From Streptomyces sp. NBC_01723 (GTDB lineage: Bacteria; Actinomycetota; Actinomycetes; Streptomycetales; Streptomycetaceae), in NCBI RefSeq assembly GCF_036246005.1, contig NZ_CP109171.1, forward strand, positions 1,352,001-1,416,000: 64,000 nt of DNA, in the 5' to 3' direction. The notes under the pieces were generated by a model. The model had not been told where the DNA came from. It was given only the letters and a program-made list of their open reading frames with translations, and ran no database searches. Shown one piece after another: positions 25,893-35,894 of the stretch (the first letter of the stretch is position 1; the number at the start of each line of letters is the position of its first letter). The translations under genes and the position numbers were made by a program.

Positions 25893-26453
25893 ATGAAACG
25901 AAGCCGTACGACGACCGCCGCGCTCTGCGCCGCCCTGTTGCTCACCGCCGTCACCACCGGTGCCGCGGTCGCGTCCGGGCCGCACGAGGGCACCCCGCAG
26001 GGGCCGCCCCCGCGGGAGGCCGCCGCGCTGACCGGCAGCGCCAAGCTCTACCGGTCGGCGGGCGACGACATCACCTTCACCTTCGACGCCCACCTCGCGG
26101 CGGAGCACGACGACAACCCGCTCGAGGCGACCGGGACGTTCGAGTTCAGCCACTACCTCGACGGCGGGGGCGCCCGGGCGAAGGCCACCGTCGACTGCCT
26201 CCTGACCGGCGGCGACGTCGCCGTCGTCTCCGGCGTCATCACCGACTCCGACCTGCCGGGCGCCGAGGGCAGGCGGGTCGGCATCACGGTCCACGACCTC
26301 GGCCGCCACGACCGGCTCGGCTACAGCTGGGCGGCGACGGGCAGCCCCGTGGAGGGCGGGGAACCGCCCAAGTGCGTCGGGTCGGCCCCCTTCGAGAAGG
26401 TGAAGAAGGGCAGCGGCGACTTCACGGTCGTGCCCTGGCGGCCGCGGTTGTAG
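25893..26453 (+). CDS. Small secreted protein of unknown function
   Basis: A 186-residue protein with a signal peptide (residues 1-27, KRSRTTTAALCAALLLTA then AVASG). The mature part is beta-rich (ITFTFDAHLAAEHD, GTFEFSHYLDGGGA) with two cysteines, in VDCLLTGG and PKCVGS, that could pair outside the cell. I do not recognise the family. GAGGGA is six bases before ATG 25893. Its last 32 bp overlap the end of the opposing MFS gene. Confidence 0.75.
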   Translation: MKRSRTTTAALCAALLLTAVTTGAAVASGPHEGTPQGPPPREAAALTGSAKLYRSAGDDITFTFDAHLAAEHDDNPLEATGTFEFSHYLDGGGARAKATVDCLLTGGDVAVVSGVITDSDLPGAEGRRVGITVHDLGRHDRLGYSWAATGSPVEGGEPPKCVGSAPFEKVKKGSGDFTVVPWRPRL

Positions 26454-27633
26454 CCCGCGCGACGGTGACAAGGGCCAGCGCCGTCAGCAGGTACGGCACC
26501 GCGGCCAGGGCGAACGCGGTGCCGTGCCCGGTCGCCGAGGATGCCACCGCGTAGGCGCCGTAGGTGGCGAGGGTGCCCAGCTCGGTGCCGAGGCCCGCGA
26601 CCGAGGTCAGGGTGGCCCGGCCGGTGTCGTCGATCCGCCGCTGGAGACGCGCGTCGGCGAGCACGGTCGCCAGCTGGAATCCGCCGAAGGCGAGCCCGAC
26701 CAGGACCAGGGCGGCCGGGGTGCCCGCGGCGGCGCCCACCGCCAGGGCGAGCGCGGAACCGGTGAGCAGGGCGGCGAACCCGGTGGCGGTCAGGCGGTCG
26801 GCGGCACCGGCCAGCAGGCTGCCGACGGTGGCTCCGGCCCAGATCACCAGCAGCAGCCACGGAACGGTCTCCTCCGCGACGCCGGTGTCCAGCGCCAGCA
26901 GCGGCGTGTACTCGTCGAGAGCACCCCACACCGCGGTCACGGCCGGGACCAGCAGCAGCGCGCCGCGCACCGAGCGGTCGGTGCGGGCGTCGGCGAGTCC
27001 GGCGCGCAGGGTCGCGGTCCAGCCCGGACCGCCGGCGGACGGTTCGCGGTGCTCGGGGAAGCGCGTCGCCACGGCCGCCCCGGCGAGGCAGACCAGCACG
27101 CTCGCCGCGCCCACCGCCCCGTGGCCGCCCCAGGCGAACACCGGACCGGCCAGGCCCATCGCGGTCATCGTCGCGGCGATGCCGACCGCCCGCGCCCGGC
27201 CCATCACCCGGGCGTACCGGTCGGCCGCGCCGGCCCGGTCCAGTTCGTCGTAGACCAGCGCCTCCAGCGCGCCGGACCCGAGGGCACCGCCCGTGCCCCA
27301 CAGCACGAAGCCGAGCGCGAAGGCGCCGTAGGAGGGCACGAGCACCCACAGGGCGAAGCCGGCGGCGGTGAGCAGCGGGCCGAGGACCAGGAGCAGCCGC
27401 CGGGATACGGCGTCGGCCCAGGCGCCGGACGGCACCTCGAGCAGGACGCCGGTCAGCGACCACAGGGCGAACAGGGAGGAGATCTGCCAGACGGACAGAC
27501 CGGTGTCGCTGAACAGCAGCGCGTACACCGGGTAGAGCAGGACGAACTCGTCGCAGAACGCGGAGGCGTACAGCGTGCGCGTCAGCCGCCGGGTACCGGC
27601 GGTGGCGGGGGCACGCTCGGGTGAGAGAGTCAT
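26422..27633 (-). CDS. MFS transporter
   Basis: A 403-residue major facilitator protein with about twelve hydrophobic helices; LEVPSGAWADAVSRRLLL is the helix 2-3 loop (motif A-like). It looks like a drug/metabolite exporter but the substrate is unknown. ATG 27633 has GGAAGG six bases upstream; an in-frame start at 27663 would add ten residues without a good ribosome binding site. Convergent with, and overlapping by 32 bp, the small secreted protein gene. Confidence 0.85.
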   Translation of the reverse strand: MTLSPERAPATAGTRRLTRTLYASAFCDEFVLLYPVYALLFSDTGLSVWQISSLFALWSLTGVLLEVPSGAWADAVSRRLLLVLGPLLTAAGFALWVLVPSYGAFALGFVLWGTGGALGSGALEALVYDELDRAGAADRYARVMGRARAVGIAATMTAMGLAGPVFAWGGHGAVGAASVLVCLAGAAVATRFPEHREPSAGGPGWTATLRAGLADARTDRSVRGALLLVPAVTAVWGALDEYTPLLALDTGVAEETVPWLLLVIWAGATVGSLLAGAADRLTATGFAALLTGSALALAVGAAAGTPAALVLVGLAFGGFQLATVLADARLQRRIDDTGRATLTSVAGLGTELGTLATYGAYAVASSATGHGTAFALAAVPYLLTALALVTVARATTAAARARP

Positions 27634-27771
27634 GAGGCCTTCCCGAGGGGGCGGATCGGACACCGGAGGTACGGCGTCCGGGGCGGCCCTCGGGAGGAGG
27701 CGCTACGGGTGGATCAATGTCGCCGGGTCATGCCACCGATGCTAGACGGCACCGGGCCTCCTGCCCACCGA

Positions 27772-28224
27772 TTACGTGGGCGACCCCGACGAGAAGCGCC
27801 GCAGCAGCGGCGAGAGCACCAGCACGGACTTGGTCCGCTCCACGAACGGCTCCCCGGCGATCCGCTCCAGGACCCGTTCGAAGTGCCGCATGTCGGAGGC
27901 GAAGACCTGGGCGACCGCGTCCGCGTCCCCGGTGACGGTGGACGCGGCCACGACCTCCTGGTACCGCTCCAGGCCACGCTGGATGGTCTCCGGCGAGGTG
28001 TTGCGACGGCAGTGGATCTCGACGAACCCCTCGGTCTCCCAGCCGAGCGCGGCGGGGTCGACCCGTACGGTGAAGCCGGTGATGGCCCCGGTGGCGCGCA
28101 GCCGGTCCACGCGCCGTTTCACGGCGGGCGCGGACAGGCCGACCGACTGCCCGATGTCCGCGTAGGAGCGGCGGGCGTCCTCGGCGAGGGCGTGCACGAT
28201 GCGTTCGTCGAGTTCGTTCAGCAC
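27772..28224 (-). CDS. Lrp/AsnC-family regulator
   Basis: A 150-residue protein with an N-terminal HTH (residues 4-55, LDERIVHALAEDARRSYADI then GLSAPAVKRRVDRL) and a C-terminal RAM ligand-binding domain (about 65-140, with ASTVTGDADAVAQVFASD). Proteins of this family sense amino acids as oligomers. It starts 15 bp after the stop of the cationic amino acid permease gene on the same strand, so it is probably co-expressed with it. Lysine or a breakdown product is the likely ligand given davAB and the permease next door; this is inference. Confidence 0.9.
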   Translation of the reverse strand: MLNELDERIVHALAEDARRSYADIGQSVGLSAPAVKRRVDRLRATGAITGFTVRVDPAALGWETEGFVEIHCRRNTSPETIQRGLERYQEVVAASTVTGDADAVAQVFASDMRHFERVLERIAGEPFVERTKSVLVLSPLLRRFSSGSPT

Positions 28225-28239
28225 TGCGGGCGGTTCACT

Positions 28240-29730
28240 TCACTTCTGGTGCGTCCGGACCTCTGACGTGTCCGGCGTGGCGAGTCGGGAGCGGCGGTGG
28301 CCGTACACGAAGTAGAACACGAGCCCCACCGCCATCCAGACACCGAAGACCACCCAGGTGACGGTGGACAGGCTGCCCATCATCCAGACGCAGAAGCCGA
28401 AGCCCAGGGCGGGCAGGACCGGCGACAGCGGGACCCGGAAGGTGCGGGGCATCTCCGGACGGGTCCGGCGCAGCACCACGACGGCCACGTTGACCAGGGC
28501 GAAGGCGAAGAGGGTGCCGATGCTGGTGGCGTCGGCGAGCTGCCCGAGCGGGATGGCGGCGGCCAGCACGCCGCAGAACAGGGAGACGATCAGGGTGTTG
28601 GCGCGGGGCGCGCCGGTCTTCGGGTGGACCTTGGAGAAGACCCTGGGCACCAGTCCGTCGCGGGACATGGCGAACAGGACGCGGGTCTGCCCGTAGAGCA
28701 CGGTCAGGACGACGCTGGCGATGGCGACGACCGCGCAGAAGGCCAGCAGGGTGCCCCAGAAGCTCTGTCCGGTGACGTCGGTCATGATCTGCGCGAGGGA
28801 CGCCTCGGAGTCGGTGAAGTTCCGCCAGGGCTTGGCGCCGACGGCGACGGCCGCGACGAGGACGTACAGCACCGTGACGATGATCAGGGAGAGCATGATC
28901 GCGCGGGGCAGGTCGCGCTGGGCGTTCTTCGCCTCCTCACCGGCGGTGGAGGCGGCGTCGAAGCCGATGTAGGAGAAGAAGAGCGTCGCGCCGGCCGCGC
29001 TGACGCCGGCCATGCCGAGCGGCATGAAGTGCTCGTAGTTGCCGGAGCGGAAGCCCTGGACGCCGATCGCGCAGAACAGCACCAGGGCCGCGATCTTGAC
29101 GACGACCATGATCGTGTTGGCCCGGGCGGACTCGCGGGCGCCGCCCAGCAGGAACGTCATGGCGAGCAGGACGACGATCAGCGCGGGCAGGTTGAAGACG
29201 CCGCCGTCGCCGGGTGGCGCCGACAGGACGGCGGGGAGGGTGACGCCGATGGTGCCGTCGAGCAGCTCGTTCAGGTACTCGCCCCAGCCGACGGCGACGG
29301 CGGCCACCGACACGCCGTACTCCAGGATCAAGCACCAGCCGCAGATCCAGGCGACCAGCTCGCCCATCGTGGCGTAGGCGTACGAGTACGAGGATCCGGC
29401 GACCGGGATGGTGCCGGCCAGTTCGGCGTAGGACAGGGCCGAGAAGAGCGCCGTGAGGCCGGCGATGACGAAGGAGAGCGTGACGGCGGGACCGGCCTTG
29501 GGGACGGCCTCGCCGAGGACGACGAAGATGCCGGTGCCGAGGGTGGCACCGATGCTGATCATCGTGAGCTGCCAGAGGCCGAGGGAGCGGCGGAGGCTGC
29601 CGCCCTCGCCCTGGCCGCCCTCGGCGACCAGTCGTTCGACGGGCTTGCGGCGCATGAGGCGCGCGGCCAGGCCCGGGGACGGTGCGGTGGCCGTTGCGTC
29701 GTGGTGCGGGGGTGCGCCTTGGTCGAGCAC
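28240..29730 (-). CDS. Cationic amino acid permease (APC superfamily)
   Basis: A 496-residue transporter with about 12-14 hydrophobic helices. GATLGTGIFVVLGE in helix 1 and FFSYIGFDAASTAGEEAKNAQRD are signatures of the CAT (SLC7-like) group, which moves Lys/Arg and related amino acids. The GTG start at 29730 is preceded by AAAGGAGTC, a near-perfect ribosome binding site. Operon with the downstream Lrp regulator. Four TTGCG-type repeats lie 194-272 bp upstream. Confidence 0.9.
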   Translation of the reverse strand: MLDQGAPPHHDATATAPSPGLAARLMRRKPVERLVAEGGQGEGGSLRRSLGLWQLTMISIGATLGTGIFVVLGEAVPKAGPAVTLSFVIAGLTALFSALSYAELAGTIPVAGSSYSYAYATMGELVAWICGWCLILEYGVSVAAVAVGWGEYLNELLDGTIGVTLPAVLSAPPGDGGVFNLPALIVVLLAMTFLLGGARESARANTIMVVVKIAALVLFCAIGVQGFRSGNYEHFMPLGMAGVSAAGATLFFSYIGFDAASTAGEEAKNAQRDLPRAIMLSLIIVTVLYVLVAAVAVGAKPWRNFTDSEASLAQIMTDVTGQSFWGTLLAFCAVVAIASVVLTVLYGQTRVLFAMSRDGLVPRVFSKVHPKTGAPRANTLIVSLFCGVLAAAIPLGQLADATSIGTLFAFALVNVAVVVLRRTRPEMPRTFRVPLSPVLPALGFGFCVWMMGSLSTVTWVVFGVWMAVGLVFYFVYGHRRSRLATPDTSEVRTHQK

Positions 29731-30033
29731 GCGTTGACTCCTTTGTCGCTGCCGGTCGGCGCCGCCGTGTGAGCGGACGGGCTGGTGGCGGGGCCTGGGA
29801 GCGGCGGGGACCGGCGGGCGCGCTCGTGCGGAACGAACGGGAACCCACCGAGCGGGGTCCCCGCCACGCCACGTACAGCGCAGAACACTACGAGCGGGGC
29901 GCGGCCCGGGTAATGCAGCAACCTTGCGCGTCCCGGCACGATCGTTGCGTTCGACGGGGCATGGCGTGTGTTCGTTGCGCGAAGGCCGTGGGGCGTTGCG
30001 CGGCGGGTCCGGCGGAGGGTGAATCGTCCCTGG
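29731..30033. other. Intergenic region upstream of the permease, 303 bp
   Basis: No gene is supported. It contains the permease leader and, at 29924-30001, the TTGCG array described separately. Confidence 0.6.
29924..30001. promoter_or_regulatory. TTGCG repeat array upstream of the permease-lrp operon
   Basis: TTGCGC at 29924, TTGCGT at 29945, TTGCGC at 29975 and TTGCGC at 29996. Spacings of 21, 30 and 21 bp put all four on one helical face. Flanks TCGTTGCGTTCG and TTCGTTGCGCGAA repeat those of the davA array. Spaced repeats in phase suit an oligomeric Lrp/AsnC regulator. Expected chance frequency was not calculated. Confidence 0.55.
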
Positions 30034-30429
30034 TCAGTGGCTGTCGGGATCGCCCGCGACGGCCCGCGCCTCGGCCACCTCCGCCGCGTCGGGGCCGATC
30101 TCGCCGGGCCGGTCGCGGGCGGCCTCCTGGGCGTCGATCCAGCGCGTGTGCGCCTCCCAGGCGGCCTGCTTGCTGGTGCCGAGGGCGGCCCCGATCTGCG
30201 ACCAGGAGGCGCCTGCCTCGCGGGCGGCCCGCACGGTGAGCCGGCGTCCGTAGGCGGCCTTGCGGGCCACCACCTCGCTCAGCGCGAGCAGTTCCAGGAG
30301 CTGGGGACGGTCGAGGGCTTCCTCGTCGCTGCCCGTCCCGGCGAGGGACTCGCGGGCGCGCAGCTCGTCGAGGCGGGCCACGGCGGTCAGCAGGGTGTGC
30401 TGCGGCTCGATGCTCTGCGGTGTCGTCAT
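30034..30429 (-). CDS. Small HTH-containing protein
   Basis: A 131-residue soluble protein, helical throughout, with an HTH-like segment at residues 74-97 (ASWSQIGAALGTSKQAAWEA). The same core (SW..IG.ALG..KQA) appears in the 183-residue protein at 37157-37708. DNA binding is likely; targets unknown. A 32-bp perfect palindrome starts 14 bp upstream of its ATG and may be its autoregulatory site. Confidence 0.75.
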   Translation of the reverse strand: MTTPQSIEPQHTLLTAVARLDELRARESLAGTGSDEEALDRPQLLELLALSEVVARKAAYGRRLTVRAAREAGASWSQIGAALGTSKQAAWEAHTRWIDAQEAARDRPGEIGPDAAEVAEARAVAGDPDSH

Positions 30430-30443
30430 GCGTCGAGCGTCAC

Positions 30444-30475
30444 GTCAGGGCGGCTTGACGTCAAGCCGCCCTGAC
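30444..30475. promoter_or_regulatory. 32-bp perfect palindrome between guaB1 and the HTH gene
   Basis: GTCAGGGCGGCTTGAC is followed at once by its exact reverse complement, giving a loopless palindrome centred on TGACGTCA. It lies 23 bp past the guaB1-like stop and 14 bp before the ATG of the small HTH gene, both on the minus strand. It could be an operator for the HTH protein or, as a hairpin, the guaB1 terminator; there is no U-run after it in the minus-strand direction, which favours an operator or a dual role. Confidence 0.6.
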
Positions 30476-30498
30476 ACTTCTCGGACGCGAGCCGGTGC

Positions 30499-31983
<1,485 letters not shown>

Positions 31984-32049
31984 TCAGCCAGGGGGAAAGA
32001 GCACGTACTTCATTCTCCCACGGCCGGGCGCCGGCAACCCCCGGGCAGA

Positions 32050-32403
32050 TCATCCAGGCTGGTCAGGAGCCTCCTTGGAGGAACCTCCAGGTCCGAGCGT
32101 GACGAAGAGTCCCGGCCCGCGGTCGGTGGCCTCGGCGAAGACCTCCTCGGCCACGGTCCACTCGTCCGGCCGCGCCTCGGCGTACGCCCGCCAGCCCCGC
32201 ACCACGAGGACCAGCCCCCGCTCCTGGGCCTCCGGCGGCCAGACGGACGGGTCGGAGAGGGAGTCGGCGAGCGCGTCCCAGTTCCGGCCGAACCAGTCGG
32301 GCAGGGCCAGGTCACGGGCGCAGCGGTCCATCAGGCCCGCCTTGTCCGTGACCCCGTCGAGGTCCAGCGTGACCACGAGCCGCCCCGCGGGATCCTCGGT
32401 CAT
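32050..32403 (-). CDS. Barstar-family ribonuclease inhibitor-like protein
   Basis: A 117-residue protein with the barstar layout: beta strand RLVVTLDLDGV, helix with LMDRCARDLALPDWFGRNWDALADSL (here LPDWFGRNWDALADSL is the family hallmark), then a strand LVLVVRGW. Barstars bind and block extracellular guanyl RNases inside the cell. No RNase gene is adjacent, so this is an orphan immunity-type protein or serves an RNase elsewhere. ATG 32403 has GGGAGAGGG about seven bases upstream. Confidence 0.85.
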   Translation of the reverse strand: MTEDPAGRLVVTLDLDGVTDKAGLMDRCARDLALPDWFGRNWDALADSLSDPSVWPPEAQERGLVLVVRGWRAYAEARPDEWTVAEEVFAEATDRGPGLFVTLGPGGSSKEAPDQPG

Positions 32404-32450
32404 GTCGTGCCCTCTCCCGTTCTGGTCGTCCGTGCCGTCCTGAGTCTCCG

Positions 32451-33470
32451 TCAGACCCCGTCCGGGTCCGTCCGGTTGAGCGTGGACTTCGGTGCCGAGC
32501 CCAGCGTCATCAGGTGGTCGGCGGCCGACGTGTCCGTCACCAGGCTGGTGACCAGCCCGGAGCGCAGCACCGCGTCGATGGCCGCCGCCTTGCGCTGCCC
32601 GCCCGCGATCGCGACGACCTCGGGGATGCGGCGGAGCTGGTCGGCCTTGACCGTGATGCACCGCTCCCCCAGGTCCCGCCCGACCCGGCGCCCCTCGGCG
32701 TCGAAGAGGTGCGCGGACATCTCGGCGGCGACCCCGAGCGAGGCGTAGTGCGCGCGCTCCTCGTCGCTGAGCATGTCGTGCACCGTCGAGATGCCCGGCT
32801 CCCAGGAGCCGATGGAGACGCAGGCGACCGTGACCTTGTCGAAGTACTCGAAGGCCCGGGCGATCCCGGTCTGGTGGCGCAGCGCCTGCGCGGTGGCCGC
32901 GTCCGGCAGGAGCATCGGCGCGTAGATGGGGTGCGCGTCGCCGCCGGACACCTGCGCGGCGCGCCGCACGGCCTCGACCGAGCCGCGTTCGGCGGTCCCG
33001 GCGTCGTACACGCCCGTCAGCTGCACCACCGTGCACGGCGGCAGCCGGTCGAGCGCCGCCGCCATGTGGATGGTGGACCGGCCCCAGGCCAGGCCCAGCA
33101 CGTCGCCCTCGGTGACCAGCTCGCCGAGCAGGTCGGCGGCCACCTCGCCCAGGTTCTCGGGGTCGGGTGTCTCCTCGGCGTCGGCCGGGGACTCCACCAC
33201 GACGGCGTGCCTGAGCCCGTAGCGGGCCCGCAGCGCGTCCGAGCGCTCGGCGTCCAGCTCGGCCGGCACCCGGATCTCGATTCGTACAAGGTCTCGCTCA
33301 AGGGCGGTCTCCAGGACCCTGGCCACCTTGAAGCGGCTGACGCCGAACTCCTCCGCGATCTGGATCTTGGACTTGCCCTCGAGGTAGAAGCGGCGGGCCA
33401 TGGCCGCCGCCTGGACCAGCTCAGCGGGTCCCATCCGCATGGCTGAACGGCCCGCCGACATACCCGACAC
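32451..33470 (-). CDS. SorC/DeoR-type sugar-binding transcriptional regulator
   Basis: A 339-residue regulator with an N-terminal HTH (ARRFYLEGKSKIQIAEEFGV then SRFKVARVLETA) and a C-terminal SorC sugar-phosphate-binding domain (GDVLGLAWGRSTIHMAAAL). I chose GTG 33470 because GAGGAG lies six bases before it; GTG 33494 and ATG 33461 are in frame but less well placed. It precedes nothing obvious in an operon; rpe (ribulose-phosphate epimerase) lies just upstream, so control of pentose metabolism is possible but unproven. Confidence 0.85.
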   Translation of the reverse strand: MSGMSAGRSAMRMGPAELVQAAAMARRFYLEGKSKIQIAEEFGVSRFKVARVLETALERDLVRIEIRVPAELDAERSDALRARYGLRHAVVVESPADAEETPDPENLGEVAADLLGELVTEGDVLGLAWGRSTIHMAAALDRLPPCTVVQLTGVYDAGTAERGSVEAVRRAAQVSGGDAHPIYAPMLLPDAATAQALRHQTGIARAFEYFDKVTVACVSIGSWEPGISTVHDMLSDEERAHYASLGVAAEMSAHLFDAEGRRVGRDLGERCITVKADQLRRIPEVVAIAGGQRKAAAIDAVLRSGLVTSLVTDTSAADHLMTLGSAPKSTLNRTDPDGV

Positions 33471-33571
33471 GGCGATCTCCTCACTGCTGTTCACACTCTG
33501 GATACGCCGTTCATCCTTGCAGATTCGACGCACTTGATCAGCCCTGATGGGAGCCGTTCACGTTCTGTTCC

Positions 33572-34258
33572 TCAGTGGTCGCAGGACCAGGACGCCCCGG
33601 CGGTCGCCGACTCGGCCTGCGTGCGCAGTGCACGTACCGCCTCGGCCGGGTCGGATGCCCCGTAGACGGCGGAACCCGCGACGAAGACGTCCGCTCCGGC
33701 GTCGGCGCACTGCTCGATCGTCGACGCCGACACGCCGCCGTCGACCTGGAGCCACAGCTCCAGACCATGCTTCTTGATCAGCTCACGGGTGCGCCGGATC
33801 TTCGGGAGCATGATGTCGAGGAACGCCTGCCCGCCGAAGCCCGGTTCAACCGTCATGATCAGCAGCATGTCGAGTTCGGGGAGCAGGTCCTCGTACGGCT
33901 CGATCGGCGTCGCGGGCTTCAGCGCCATGGACGCGCGGGCGCCCTTGGCGCGGATCTCCCGGGCCAGCCGTACCGGCGCGGCGGCCGCCTCGACGTGGAA
34001 GGTGACGGAACCGGCCCCGGCCTCCACGTACTGCGGCGCCCAGCGGTCGGGGGCGTCGATCATCAGGTGGCAGTCCAGGGGGGTCTCGGTCGCCTTGGCC
34101 AGCGACTCCACGACCGGCACGCCGAGTGTGAGGTTCGGGACGAAGTGGTTGTCCATGACGTCGACGTGGAGCCAGTCGGCTCCGGCGACCGCCTCGGCCT
34201 CGTCCGCGAGGCGGGCGAAGTCGGCGGAGAGGATGCTGGGGTTGATCTGCGCGGCCAT
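33572..34258 (-). CDS. rpe: Ribulose-phosphate 3-epimerase
   Basis: Interconverts ribulose-5-phosphate and xylulose-5-phosphate in the pentose phosphate pathway. 228 residues, TIM barrel; [13 protein letters not shown] at the start, [15 protein letters not shown] with metal-binding His/Asp, [15 protein letters not shown] and VDGGV are all present. It lies 132 bp downstream of rsmB, from which it is separated by a hairpin-containing repeat. Confidence 0.97.
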   Translation of the reverse strand: MAAQINPSILSADFARLADEAEAVAGADWLHVDVMDNHFVPNLTLGVPVVESLAKATETPLDCHLMIDAPDRWAPQYVEAGAGSVTFHVEAAAAPVRLAREIRAKGARASMALKPATPIEPYEDLLPELDMLLIMTVEPGFGGQAFLDIMLPKIRRTRELIKKHGLELWLQVDGGVSASTIEQCADAGADVFVAGSAVYGASDPAEAVRALRTQAESATAGASWSCDH

Positions 34259-34327
34259 GGCCCCAAGCCTGCCATGCCCTCCGGGGGTGTGGCCGGACGG
34301 GGGGCCGGGGGGTGGGGGGTTGTTCGT

Positions 34328-34390
34328 CGGGTGCGGGCGGGATGTGGATGCTCGCGCACTTCCCCGCGCCCCTTCGGGTTCCGGGGCGCG
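34328..34390 (-). repeat. Dispersed Streptomyces intergenic repeat / terminator, copy 1
   Basis: Directly after the rsmB stop, CGCGCCCC and GGGGCGCG (34390-34383 with 34372-34365, minus strand) form an 8-bp stem, followed by GGGGAAGTGCGCGAG. The same 15-base block with one change (GGGGAACTGCGCGAG) follows the P-loop gene at 57.8 kb, and a degenerate form follows bldD. Such GC-rich gene-end repeats are, from memory, widespread in Streptomyces genomes and probably act in termination. Confidence 0.55.
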
Positions 34391-35818
34391 TTATGCGGTT
34401 CTGCGGATCAGGGCCAGGTACATCGCGTCCGTGCCGTGGAGGTGGGGCCAGAGCTGTACGTCGGGGCCCTCGCCGAGGGCGGGGACGCCGGGGAGGAGGG
34501 GGCGGGCGTCGAGGAGGTCGGCGCCGGGGTGCTGCTTGAGGACGTCCGTGACGACCGCGCGGGTCTCGGCGAGGTGGGGTGAGCAGGTCGCGTAAGCGAC
34601 CACGCCGCCGATCCGTACGGCGTCCAGGGCACCGCGCAGCAGGCCGCGCTGGAGCGGGGCGAACCCCTCCAGGTCCTCGGGCCGGCGCCGCCAGCGCGCC
34701 TCGGGTCGGCGGCGGAGGGCACCCAGGCCGGTGCAGGGCACGTCGACCAGGACGCGGTCGAAGCTGCCGGGGCGCCACGCCGGACGGGTCCCGTCGGCGG
34801 CGATCACCTGGTACGGCCCCGGGTTCCCGTCCAGCGCCTTGGCCACCAGTCCCGCGCGGTGCGGCTGCTTCTCCGAGGCGAGCAGGAAGGCGCCGCGTTC
34901 GGCGGCCAGGGCGCCGAGCAGCGCGGCCTTGCCGCCGGGACCGGCGCATCCGTCCAGCCAGTGCCGGTCGGGGCCTTCCAGGGGCGCGCCCGCGAGGGCG
35001 AGGGCGACGAGCTGACTGCCCTCGTCCTGCACACCCGCGCGGCCCTCGCGTACGGCCTCGACGGCCCCGGGCTCGCCGCCCTCGCTGAGCCGCACCGCGT
35101 ACGGCGACCAGCGGCCCGGCACGGCGGCCTCCTCGCCGAGCAGCTCGTCGGTCGTGGCACGGCCGGGGCGGGCGACGAGGGTCACCTCGGGCCGCTCGTT
35201 GTCGGCGGCCAGCAGGTCCTCGATGCCGGCCCGGCCGCCGCCGAGCGAGTCCCACAGCGCGGAGACCACCCAGCGGGGGTGCGAGTGCACGACGGCGAGG
35301 TGGTCCTCGGGATCCTCGTCGTAGGGCGGCGCGACCCGCTCCAGCCAGCCGTCGAGGTCGTCCCGCGCCACCTTGCGCAGCACGGCGTTGACGAACTTGG
35401 CCCGCCCGTCGCCGAGCACGACCCGCGCCAGCTCCACGGAGGCGGACACGGCGGCGTGGCTGGGGATGCGGGTGCCCAGGAGCTGGTGCACGCCGAGACT
35501 CAGCACGTCCAGGACGGGCGGGTCGACCTCCCGCAGCGGCCGGTCGACGCAGTCGGCGATGATCGCGTCGTACGTCCCCTGCCGGCGCAGCGTCCCGTAC
35601 ACCAGCTCGGTCGCGAGGGCGGCGTCCCGGGCGTCGAACTTCTCGGGGCCCTCCTTCTCCCGCGCCTTGCGCAGCAGCGGCGGCAGCACCAGGTTGGCGT
35701 AGGCGTCCCGCTCGTCCACCGCCCTAAGCGCCTCGAAGGCGAGCAGGCGGACGGGGTCCTTCTGCGGCCTGCGGTAGGGCTTGCCGGGCTTGCGGGGACG
35801 ACGAGGCTGCTCGCTCAC
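34391..35818 (-). CDS. rsmB: 16S rRNA (cytosine-967-C5)-methyltransferase
   Basis: A 475-residue protein. The N-terminal NusB-like RNA-binding domain (about residues 15-155, AFEALRAVDERDAYANLVLP) is fused to a SAM methyltransferase. WLDGCAGPGGKAALL is the SAM site; VLVDVPCTGLGALRRRPEAR carries the PC motif cysteine and YATCSP the catalytic cysteine. Methylates C967 of 16S rRNA. GTG 35818 (VSEQPRRP) starts the conserved region. Follows fmt by 76 bp on the same strand, a common neighbour pair in bacteria. Confidence 0.94.
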   Translation of the reverse strand: MSEQPRRPRKPGKPYRRPQKDPVRLLAFEALRAVDERDAYANLVLPPLLRKAREKEGPEKFDARDAALATELVYGTLRRQGTYDAIIADCVDRPLREVDPPVLDVLSLGVHQLLGTRIPSHAAVSASVELARVVLGDGRAKFVNAVLRKVARDDLDGWLERVAPPYDEDPEDHLAVVHSHPRWVVSALWDSLGGGRAGIEDLLAADNERPEVTLVARPGRATTDELLGEEAAVPGRWSPYAVRLSEGGEPGAVEAVREGRAGVQDEGSQLVALALAGAPLEGPDRHWLDGCAGPGGKAALLGALAAERGAFLLASEKQPHRAGLVAKALDGNPGPYQVIAADGTRPAWRPGSFDRVLVDVPCTGLGALRRRPEARWRRRPEDLEGFAPLQRGLLRGALDAVRIGGVVAYATCSPHLAETRAVVTDVLKQHPGADLLDARPLLPGVPALGEGPDVQLWPHLHGTDAMYLALIRRTA

Positions 35819-35894
35819 GAAAAGGTGCTCCGGGTGTGTGATGAAGTGCGCTGTCCAGCCTACGTCGGGCCGGGGAACGGGGGTGCGGCGGTGG

